A DNA stretch of 5,578 nt. It comes from Dialister sp. UBA6422. Its GTDB lineage: Bacteria; Bacillota; Negativicutes; Veillonellales; Dialisteraceae. The notes beneath the pieces were generated by a model, which saw only the letters and a program-made list of their open reading frames with translations, did no database searches and had not been told where the DNA came from. The position numbers and the translations under genes were made by a program. Below, in pieces: positions 1-5,173 of the stretch (positions within the stretch are counted from its first letter, which is position 1; every line of letters begins with the position of its first letter). The stretch is taken from NCBI GenBank assembly GCA_002439665.1, contig DJPC01000015.1, positions 1 to 5,578 on the forward strand, given 5' to 3'.

Positions 1-131
1 CTATGTGTAAAAGCACCGCTAAGAGAAATTCTTTTGCCATGTCGGTAGGCATCTTGAGCCCAAATGGTTGTATATTGACACATCTTACTTTCCCAATGAT
101 GCCAGTTTTTATACGTATAATGCTCAATATG
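1..131 (-). pseudogene. Continuation of the glycosyltransferase reading frame beyond the TGA, running off the left edge
   Basis: Directly after the TGA at 132-134, the same frame stays open for 43 codons to the window edge. It reads HIEHYTYKNWHHWE, then CQYTTIWAQDAYRHGKRISL. This resembles the C-terminal half of WaaE-like enzymes, where a Gly-x-x-x-His-Tyr-x-Tyr segment is followed by a lysine-containing helix, YTT, and a GKR stretch (family pattern from memory). The TGA occupies the place where homologues commonly have glycine, so a single GGA-to-TGA change would explain it. No frameshift is needed. There is no ATG with a good ribosome site for restarting here. Taken with 132-614 this is one gene, broken by a nonsense codon and also cut by the window edge. 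Confidence 0.75.
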
Positions 132-614
132 TCAGGATAAAATCTTACTTGGCAAAGCACATTTTGGATGCTCGTGAACTTTATTCACCCATTTAACCTG
201 ATTTCTTGGAAACATGCGAGGAACAAAGTCTGGCTTTAGTGCGCCATGATTAAATTTTGTTCCAAATGCTACGGATTTTCTTTGAAATATATACTGCTGA
301 TTGGTATCGTTAATAGATACAATTTCTTTTACCGCTTTAATCAGTTCATCATTCAATCGTTCATCAGCATCAAGATAGAGAACCCAGTCAGCGGTGGTTT
401 GTTTCAGAGCAAAGTTACGCTGGGCAGAAAAGTCATTAGTCCAAGCACGAAAAGTGACTTTGGCACCTGCTTTTTCTGCCAGTTCTACGGTGCGATCAGT
501 ACTTCCGGAATCAATGATAATGACTTCATCTGTACATTTTTTTGCATTTTTAACGACAGCAGTGACATTATCTTCTTCATTACAAGTCAAAATCAAAATG
601 GCTAATGAATTCAT
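132..614 (-). CDS. WaaE/KdtX-like family 2 glycosyltransferase, N-terminal 160 residues, cut short by in-frame TGA
   Basis: This is a GT-A fold, family 2 glycosyltransferase of the type that adds a sugar to the LPS inner core at the cytoplasmic face of the inner membrane. Visible motifs are TCNEEDN (residues 10-16) and DSGSTDRT (35-42) for nucleotide-sugar binding, AQRNFAL (64-70), the metal-binding LDADERL with DAD at 82-84, and VHEHP (146-150), which is typical of the WaaE/KdtX subgroup. Such proteins usually run to about 250 residues; this frame stops after 160. The ATG at 612-614 is preferred over the one at 624-626 because GAGGA (620-624) sits at proper spacing before it. The earlier ATG overlaps that site and would add only MRIN. 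The gene begins 13 nt after the DUF535 stop, so the two are probably cotranscribed. The subfamily is fairly secure; the donor and acceptor sugars are not determined. The truncated product keeps the catalytic motifs but loses the C-terminal part, so activity is doubtful. Confidence 0.85.
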   Translation of the reverse strand: MNSLAILILTCNEEDNVTAVVKNAKKCTDEVIIIDSGSTDRTVELAEKAGAKVTFRAWTNDFSAQRNFALKQTTADWVLYLDADERLNDELIKAVKEIVSINDTNQQYIFQRKSVAFGTKFNHGALKPDFVPRMFPRNQVKWVNKVHEHPKCALPSKILS

Positions 615-619
615 ATTTA

Positions 620-624
620 TCCTC
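620..624 (-). promoter_or_regulatory. Ribosome binding site deciding the glycosyltransferase start
   Basis: GAGGA on the minus strand, followed by TAAAT and then the ATG at 612-614. It overlaps the alternative upstream ATG at 624-626, which therefore has no usable site of its own. The start giving MNSLAILILT is the better choice. Confidence 0.6.
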
Positions 625-627
625 ATT

Positions 628-1527
628 CTATTTTAATAATTTATTAACTTGTTTCGCAATAGCTTCATCTACTTCATCTAGCAAAACATAGCGCTTACGA
701 TAATTGTTGCGCTTTCTCGTAGGAATTTCTTCCATGGTCTTTCTGTATTCTGTCATAGGCAGTTCATAGAAACGCTTGTCATCGCAAGCCTTTCCACCAG
801 ATTCTTCCCAAAAATCAGTAAAACTGGTTTTTAATTTACGATCTGTACGAATGTGGTTATTGGCATAGTATCCATAGTTAGTCACTGCATAGATATGCTT
901 GAGCCCCAGTGCTTTGGCTACTTCCTGTGTGGCATGGAGAATGAAATTCTTGGTACGGTAAGAATGACAGCGACGAGTCACTTTTTTCACCACATCTTTG
1001 GCATTATCCATATTTGGCCCCTGCATAGCTCCAACCCAAAGAGACCATTCTTCTTTTTTATCTGGTGCAATCCAAATCATCATCTGATAAAGATAGTATT
1101 CATCCAATCGAAGAACAACTGACAAGATCCCTTCTTTACGCTGTCCTGGATTATAGGAGAGTTCGAAGCGTAAATGCCCCCCATCGTCTTGACTCTCCCA
1201 TAATGGATAAACTTGTCCATTATAGATCCCCAAAAACACCTCTTCCTTAAAATGTTTTTTCATGAAATCCATGTGTTGTTCTACTAATTTAGCCCGTTCA
1301 TCAAAGGTTGATTTATTATAGAAGAAAGCACGAGTGGGCTGTTCATAAACAAAAGGATATGTTTTCGATATTTGGCAAAAAAGTGAGTCACTGTTAAAAA
1401 ATTGATAAAGCCGTTTCATTCGTCCATTATTGAGCAGGCAACGTACTACAAAGACCACACAGCGTCTCACTTCTTTGGGATTGTCCATATTATAAATACT
1501 TTTCCCTAAATGAATATAATCTAACAT
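628..1527 (-). CDS. DUF535 (VirK/YbjX-family) protein
   Basis: The 299-residue product matches the DUF535 family (VirK, YbjX/SomA of enterobacteria) over its whole length. Recognisable blocks are VGAMQGP (165-171), the helix KNFILHATQEVAKALGLK (193-210), AVTNYGYYANN (214-224), TDFWEESGG (237-245), and the basic C-terminal block RKRNNYRKRY (271-280) followed by LLDEVDEAI. No signal peptide or membrane segment is evident, so it looks cytoplasmic. In Salmonella, family members are PhoP-regulated and linked to outer-membrane remodelling and antimicrobial-peptide resistance; the biochemical activity is unknown. The start is supported by AAAGGA (1535-1540), and the stop is TAG. It is the first gene of a unit with the glycosyltransferase, which fits an envelope role. 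Upstream lies an AT-rich region with a candidate promoter and two inverted repeats. The family call is firm; the role here is inferred. Confidence 0.88.
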   Translation of the reverse strand: MLDYIHLGKSIYNMDNPKEVRRCVVFVVRCLLNNGRMKRLYQFFNSDSLFCQISKTYPFVYEQPTRAFFYNKSTFDERAKLVEQHMDFMKKHFKEEVFLGIYNGQVYPLWESQDDGGHLRFELSYNPGQRKEGILSVVLRLDEYYLYQMMIWIAPDKKEEWSLWVGAMQGPNMDNAKDVVKKVTRRCHSYRTKNFILHATQEVAKALGLKHIYAVTNYGYYANNHIRTDRKLKTSFTDFWEESGGKACDDKRFYELPMTEYRKTMEEIPTRKRNNYRKRYVLLDEVDEAIAKQVNKLLK

Positions 1528-1566
1528 GTTATTGTCCTTTACCGCTTATTATTTATATGATTGACA

Positions 1567-1600
1567 ATTAAGTAATTCCTTATCTTCATACCTACTTAAT
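1567..1600. repeat. Inverted repeat ATTAAGTA-n18-TACTTAAT in the DUF535 leader
   Basis: Perfect 8-bp arms at 1567-1574 and 1593-1600 are separated by 18 nt. They lie just downstream of the candidate -10 box, at the predicted transcription start and early leader. This could be a second operator or an RNA stem. With an 18-nt loop and AT-rich arms the RNA hairpin would be weak, so a protein-binding site is the likelier reading if it is functional at all. Confidence 0.3.
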
Positions 1601-1605
1601 GAAGT

Positions 1606-1634
1606 TTTATCACATAAAATACATAAATAATCAA
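1606..1634 (-). promoter_or_regulatory. Candidate promoter of the DUF535-glycosyltransferase unit
   Basis: On the minus strand, TTGATT (1629-1634) and GATAAA (1606-1611) are separated by exactly 17 nt, and TGT directly upstream of the second box gives an extended -10. Each hexamer matches the consensus at 4 of 6 positions. The predicted start near 1599 would leave a leader of about 70 nt. A perfect TATAAT also occurs at 1686-1691 but has no -35 partner. In such AT-rich DNA chance matches are common. Confidence 0.35.
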
Positions 1635-1653
1635 TACCACTTGTTAATTGATT
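1629..1653. repeat. Inverted repeat AATCAAT-n11-ATTGATT, operator-like
   Basis: Perfect 7-bp arms at 1629-1635 and 1647-1653 are separated by 11 nt. The left arm contains the candidate -35 box of the DUF535 promoter. The geometry suits a dimeric DNA-binding protein, but the sequence matches no operator I recognise. The composition is AT-rich, so it could be chance. Confidence 0.35.
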
Positions 1654-1742
1654 TCTTTGCTATCAAGATAAATCGTAGAGTAGATATTATATGAAAAACA
1701 AAATTTTATCTTTTTAAATTTTACTCTATCCCATCTAGAATG

Positions 1743-1784
1743 GCAAACGAAAAGACCTGCCTTCCAGCAGATCTTTTCGTTTGC
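1743..1784 (-). terminator. Intrinsic terminator of the LTA-synthase-like gene
   Basis: An 18-bp stem (arms 1743-1760 and 1767-1784) with a 6-nt loop begins 6 nt after the stop codon. The only irregular pair is G-U in the minus-strand transcript but C-A in the plus-strand one, so the minus direction is favoured. On the minus strand the inner GC-rich stem is followed by TCTTTTCGTTT, and A-rich sequence precedes it. A TTTTT run on the plus-strand side means it could also stop transcription from the opposite direction, although no plus-strand gene is visible. Confidence 0.8.
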
Positions 1785-1790
1785 TACTTT

Positions 1791-3830
1791 TTAAAGTTGT
1801 CTAGAAAGTATGGTTGGATGACGAACAATCCAAGACGTAATGGCATCTATACCTGCAATCTCATCAGCATAACGTACTTTGCCAGATATTTCTTCCTCTA
1901 TTGGAATTTCTTGATCTGTAATATCGATGGATTGATATATAGGATTATCCGCAGAGCCTATGCTATCCTTAGTGAGCCAATGATATGGTGTCACTACATG
2001 ATCTATCGGTTCTGTAAGAGAAGAAAACAATGAATAATATTCAAAACCCTTAGGGGCAATAAGTTCAAAAATAGTCGGCATAATGTTCATATGACCACCA
2101 ATAGTATTTCCAGCAAAAATTTCTTGCGTAATATCCGGATGGTGCATAGCAAAAGATGTGCAGTATTGTTCACGAAGGGTGATATCTTGCCGTTCAAGCG
2201 TATCGCCTGGATGAATAGGTAAATAGGAATGATCTCCTGTCACAATAATCAAGGAATCTGGATAGGTTTTCTGCATATCTGCAATAAAATCAGAAATTGC
2301 CCTATCGCTATACCAGTAGGTTCCAAGCACCTTTTGTTTTTTACGGTTATCCTTCACAGCTTCCGGTAAATCTTTCAATACATCATCAGCATGAAAGCCT
2401 AATTTTTCTAAAGGTAGTTTATATGGTCCATGATTGGACGTGGTATACACATAATGGAAAGTAGGGGTATCATCGTCCATTTCTTTGATAAGTTTAGCTG
2501 CATCCTGCAAGAAGATATGGTCATAGATACCCACCCAAGTTTTCGGCGAACCAGGCGGGCAGAAATCTGTCGCCCCCATTACTTTATCAAAGCCCACAGC
2601 CGGACCGTATTTATCAAAATTTCCGTAAGTTGGATTACCGCCATACCAATAAATAGAACGATAGCCTAATTTGCGTAACTGATTGGGGAGTGTAGTCGCA
2701 AGTGTACCATGCCAAAAAGCTTCCCGTTCATTAAGTTCAAGTTTGGCATCAAAAATACCTGTCATTAGGCTGACAATGGCTGGTCTAGAAATCATACCAG
2801 CTGGCAAAAAATTATTTAAAACAGCAGTATGGGGGTCTTTTCTAAAAGCTTTTGCTCCATCCATAATATGATAATCACTGTAAATATCATCAAGGGGCAT
2901 TTGTGAATAGCTTTCGCCTACAATCAGGAAAATATGTTTAGGCTTTTTAATAAGAGCTCCTTTAGCTGTATGTAAAAATGCCTCAGCTGGATTATTCAGC
3001 TCTTTCCATTTTTCATTTTTCATATTTTCCGGCATAATGGCATCTATGGCGACAGCATCTTCTTCATCTGTATGTTTGAGTCCTTCCTGCAATGGATGTT
3101 TAAGAACTGTTTTTAACTGAACCAAGTCATCTACGGTAGCACGTGCCATGAAGATATCTTTTTTTACAATACTTGGGATAGTATCCCATTCTGGCTTGTC
3201 ATCATGCATAAATGTCCCACCGTAACGGAAGAAGTAGTATATAGCAGCTACAATTAAAACAACTCCTGTATTAAGTGCCAATTGCAGCAGGCTAGAAGAC
3301 ACTTGGTAATAGGGAATTTGTGGAATAGCTAAAAAAGCCCTTCCTGCCCACCAACAAAAAATTGTATATGGAATGTAACTTAGCAATAATAGTAAACCAT
3401 GATCTTGATGAAAGAAAATATCTAGTAAATTGTGTTTTTCTGCTTTCTTACCAAGCCATAAAGTGCTATTAAATATATCATGATAATGATAATAAAAAAT
3501 CATTTTTCCAAGAAATGCAGTATACATTGCGATTGCATACAAAGTGATTGCAATTTGTCTGACTGTATCCCCTATAGAAAAATAGAAGGGTAAAAATGCA
3601 CCTGGTAAGCTGACGAAAAGGACAAGTAATAAAAAAGCATAGGCATTGATATCCATTCCCCACCAAAAGCCATAGCGAAAACAATGGTACCACTTACGCC
3701 ATTCTCCTAATGGACTTTTCTTAGAACGATAAGTTTCTATAAATATCAATCTGAATAGAACACACAAGACCGGCGGTAAAATGGCAATCTGCAAATCTTG
3801 CTGTATCCCCTCAAAGAATAAAGAGAACAT
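1791..3830 (-). CDS. LTA-synthase/phosphoglycerol-transferase-like membrane sulfatase-fold protein
   Basis: This 679-residue protein has the layout of LtaS/MdoB-type enzymes: about five N-terminal membrane segments (roughly 10-31, 56-82, 88-117, 143-170, 178-202), a linker (about 205-295), then an extracytoplasmic alkaline-phosphatase/sulfatase domain. Motifs include IVGESYS (303-309, metal-binding Glu306), GMISRPAIVSLMTG (345-358, with Ser348 at the likely nucleophile position), WYGGNPTYGNF (395-405), TSNHGPY (464-470, His467), TGDHSYLP (531-538, Asp532/His533) and HMNIMPTIFEL (580-590). The length is close to LtaS (about 650). Family members transfer phosphoglycerol or phosphoethanolamine from phospholipid to a glycan or lipid. 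In an LPS-making cell the target might be LPS or a periplasmic glycan; the donor and target are not shown by sequence. AGAAAGG (3838-3844) lies 7 nt before the start. Hairpins on both sides suggest a single-gene unit. Confidence 0.85.
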   Translation of the reverse strand: MFSLFFEGIQQDLQIAILPPVLCVLFRLIFIETYRSKKSPLGEWRKWYHCFRYGFWWGMDINAYAFLLLVLFVSLPGAFLPFYFSIGDTVRQIAITLYAIAMYTAFLGKMIFYYHYHDIFNSTLWLGKKAEKHNLLDIFFHQDHGLLLLLSYIPYTIFCWWAGRAFLAIPQIPYYQVSSSLLQLALNTGVVLIVAAIYYFFRYGGTFMHDDKPEWDTIPSIVKKDIFMARATVDDLVQLKTVLKHPLQEGLKHTDEEDAVAIDAIMPENMKNEKWKELNNPAEAFLHTAKGALIKKPKHIFLIVGESYSQMPLDDIYSDYHIMDGAKAFRKDPHTAVLNNFLPAGMISRPAIVSLMTGIFDAKLELNEREAFWHGTLATTLPNQLRKLGYRSIYWYGGNPTYGNFDKYGPAVGFDKVMGATDFCPPGSPKTWVGIYDHIFLQDAAKLIKEMDDDTPTFHYVYTTSNHGPYKLPLEKLGFHADDVLKDLPEAVKDNRKKQKVLGTYWYSDRAISDFIADMQKTYPDSLIIVTGDHSYLPIHPGDTLERQDITLREQYCTSFAMHHPDITQEIFAGNTIGGHMNIMPTIFELIAPKGFEYYSLFSSLTEPIDHVVTPYHWLTKDSIGSADNPIYQSIDITDQEIPIEEEISGKVRYADEIAGIDAITSWIVRHPTILSRQL

Positions 3831-3867
3831 AGTACGACCTTTCTACAAGAGATAAAAGATAAGAATA

Positions 3868-3895
3868 CTAATACTTGTTGTTAGCAGTAAATCAA
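3868..3895 (-). promoter_or_regulatory. Weak candidate promoter of the LTA-synthase-like gene
   Basis: Because hldD ends in a terminator, the downstream gene needs its own promoter within about 90 nt. The best pair is TTGATT (3890-3895) and TATTAG (3868-3873) on the minus strand with a 16-nt spacer, each 4 of 6. An alternative is TATAAA (3907-3912) with TTGTTT (3928-3933) and a short 15-nt spacer, which would overlap the terminator. Neither is convincing alone. Confidence 0.25.
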
Positions 3896-3924
3896 TTAAT
3901 TTGTATTTTATAGCATCACGTAAA

Positions 3925-3968
3925 AATAAACAAGGCTCTTACCAATGATGGCAAGAGCCTTATTTATT
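3925..3968 (-). terminator. Intrinsic terminator after hldD
   Basis: Arms 3925-3944 and 3949-3968 form a 20-bp stem with a 4-nt loop; the GC-rich core is AAGGCTCTT with its complement. Two irregular pairs are G-U in the minus-strand transcript but A-C in the plus-strand one, which shows that the element serves the minus strand. On that strand the core is followed by the T-rich TTTATTTTTA, as expected of an intrinsic terminator. It lies about 50 nt beyond the hldD stop, behind another inverted repeat. Confidence 0.88.
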
Positions 3969-4002
3969 GTTGTTGGTTGTTAGAGTTCAAACAACCAACA
4001 AC
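3969..4002. repeat. GTT/AAC inverted repeat between hldD and its terminator
   Basis: GTTGTTGGTTGTT (3969-3981) and its exact complement AACAACCAACAAC (3990-4002) form a perfect 13-bp dyad with an 8-nt spacer, directly adjoining the terminator stem. Low-complexity AAC-rich sequence continues to about 4016. Part of it (3995-4009) reappears in inverted orientation upstream of hldD at 5050-5064 with one mismatch. It looks like a dispersed intergenic repeat rather than a coding or terminator element. Confidence 0.6.
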
Positions 4003-4019
4003 TAGCAACAAACAACATT

Positions 4020-5006
4020 TTATTTCCCATACACGAAATATCCGCCCTGGTTAAGAAAATCTACATATTCTTTGACTGCCTCTTCCATATCAGTAAAGCC
4101 CTGATCATAACCAGCTGCTAAGAGATTAGACAAATCAGCTTCTGTGAAATTTTGGTATTTTCCTTTCAGGACTTCTGGGAAGTCACGGTAAGCGATTTCA
4201 CCTTTACCCATAGCTTTGATCACTGCCTGTGCGACTTCATTATAGCTATGAGCATGACCTGGGCCACAGTTATAGATGCCAGACGGCCCCTTATGCTGCC
4301 AGAACCAGAGGTTTACTTTCACTACGTCTTTAACATAGACAAAGTCACGACGCTGTTCACCATCTTTAACTGGAACGCCATTGATGTCTCCCCATCCCCG
4401 GAAAAGGTGAGCTTTACCTGTTTCATTAATTTGATTATAGAGCTGGTAATGGATAGAAGCCATTTTCCCTTTATGATGTTCCTGTGGACCGTAAACGTTA
4501 AAATATCTAAGTCCTACGATCTGGCTCTGTGCTTCAGGCATAACCTGCCGTACATAGCGGTCAAAAGCTAGCTTAGAAAACGCATAAGGATTCAGTGCAT
4601 CTTCGCATTCATCACCTTCTCGGAATCCGTGGAGGCCACTGCCGTAAGTGGAGGCAGAGGAAGCATACATCATAGGAATGCGATGACGCATACAGAAGTG
4701 AAGAAGAGACTTAGAGTACTCATAGTTGGTACGCATCATAAAATTCACATCATACACCATGGTGTCAGAGCAGGCACCTTCATGGAAAACTACGTCCACA
4801 TCAGTACCGTCAAAATCATCATTTTCAATGGCGTTCAGAAAATCGTCTTTATGTTGATAGTCCAAAAACTGGAGTCCACGAAGATTTTTATAATTCAAAC
4901 CATCCTTTAGATCATCCACGATGAGGATATCTTTACGTCCCTGACGATTCAGCTCTTTTACAATATTGCTGCCGATAAATCCAGCACCACCAGTTACAAT
5001 AATCAT
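4020..5006 (-). CDS. hldD: ADP-L-glycero-D-manno-heptose 6-epimerase
   Basis: HldD (RfaD/GmhD) epimerises ADP-D-glycero-beta-D-manno-heptose at C6 to the L,D form used by LPS heptosyltransferases, in the cytoplasm. The 328-residue protein is close to the E. coli enzyme (310). It is an extended short-chain dehydrogenase: TGGAGFIGSN (5-14) is the Rossmann dinucleotide loop, VDDL (30-33) ends the second strand, FHEGACSDT (74-82) is characteristic of HldD, ASSASTYG (115-122) carries the catalytic Ser region, and YAFSK (141-145) is the Tyr-x3-Lys motif. RYFNVYGPQE (167-176) and RRDFVYVKD (219-227) line the sugar-nucleotide pocket. The start at 5004-5006 is chosen because MIIVTGG is the family N-terminus and AGGAGG lies just upstream. 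An in-frame ATG at 5102 would add 32 residues translated from a hairpin. It lies downstream of the heptose kinase gene. Confidence 0.96.
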   Translation of the reverse strand: MIIVTGGAGFIGSNIVKELNRQGRKDILIVDDLKDGLNYKNLRGLQFLDYQHKDDFLNAIENDDFDGTDVDVVFHEGACSDTMVYDVNFMMRTNYEYSKSLLHFCMRHRIPMMYASSASTYGSGLHGFREGDECEDALNPYAFSKLAFDRYVRQVMPEAQSQIVGLRYFNVYGPQEHHKGKMASIHYQLYNQINETGKAHLFRGWGDINGVPVKDGEQRRDFVYVKDVVKVNLWFWQHKGPSGIYNCGPGHAHSYNEVAQAVIKAMGKGEIAYRDFPEVLKGKYQNFTEADLSNLLAAGYDQGFTDMEEAVKEYVDFLNQGGYFVYGK

Positions 5007-5014
5007 AATGTTTT

Positions 5015-5020
5015 CCTCCT
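5015..5020 (-). promoter_or_regulatory. Consensus Shine-Dalgarno site fixing the hldD start
   Basis: AGGAGG on the minus strand, 8 nt before the ATG at 5004-5006. It settles the choice of the internal start over the in-frame ATG at 5102, where no such site is seen. Confidence 0.85.
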
Positions 5021-5049
5021 TGCAAATATATGTTATTGGTTGATTATAT

Positions 5050-5064
5050 GTTGTTAGTTGTTGG
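5050..5064 (-). repeat. AAC-rich repeat upstream of hldD, copy of the one downstream
   Basis: CCAACAACTAACAAC on the minus strand matches CCAACAACTAGCAAC at 3995-4009 on the plus strand at 14 of 15 positions. The two copies bracket hldD in opposite orientation. A perfect TATAAT (5043-5048, minus) lies just beside this copy. The only good -35-like hexamer, TTGGCA, is 23 nt upstream of it, so a promoter here is doubtful. Confidence 0.5.
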
Positions 5065-5076
5065 GGTTTCCTGCCA

Positions 5077-5107
5077 AGTCCATGGTGCAAATGGTGCACC
5101 ATGGACT
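5077..5107. repeat. Perfect 13-bp GC-containing hairpin between hldA and hldD
   Basis: AGTCCATGGTGCA (5077-5089) and TGCACCATGGACT (5095-5107) are exact complements around a 5-nt loop, with two more pairs beyond one mismatch. The octamer ATGGTGCA occurs twice in direct orientation (5082-5089 and 5091-5098). No T-run follows on either strand, so it does not look like an intrinsic terminator. In an hldA-hldD transcript it would form a stable stem about 70 nt before the hldD start. It may be a processing or stabilising stem, or a dispersed palindromic repeat. Confidence 0.7.
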
Positions 5108-5173
5108 CGGAGCGTAAACCTTAAGACCACGCTTGTTAATATACGCAGTATGTGAATTTGCAATCTGCAACTT

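Noticed and set aside
132..134. TGA read as selenocysteine or as glycine (alternative genetic code)
   Set aside because: The position resembles a structural glycine rather than a redox cysteine, and no convincing stem follows the codon. The complete genes hldD, DUF535 and the LTA-like gene contain no in-frame TGA, so recoding is not supported by the window.
246..605. Plus-strand open frames over the glycosyltransferase, and similar ones over the other genes (for example 4152-4571 and 4629-4910)
   Set aside because: They are antisense to well-recognised genes, lack ribosome sites and show no family resemblance.
1740..2033. Plus-strand frame of 97 codons beginning inside the terminator
   Set aside because: It starts in the terminator hairpin and runs antisense through the conserved end of the LTA-synthase-like gene; no protein family is recognisable.
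3985..4016. AAC-rich stretch as a possible CRISPR or tandem-repeat array
   Set aside because: There are no regular repeat-spacer units; it is a short degenerate low-complexity run that forms one inverted repeat.
5007..5102. In-frame extension of HldD by 32 residues starting at the ATG at 5102
   Set aside because: The extension translates the hairpin and the AAC-rich repeat, lacks a ribosome site, and precedes the canonical MIIVTGG start that has AGGAGG upstream.
5158..5170. Short dyad TTGCA-n3-TGCAA just after the hldA stop
   Set aside because: Five-base arms are expected by chance; there is no U-tract and no neighbouring structure to give it meaning.
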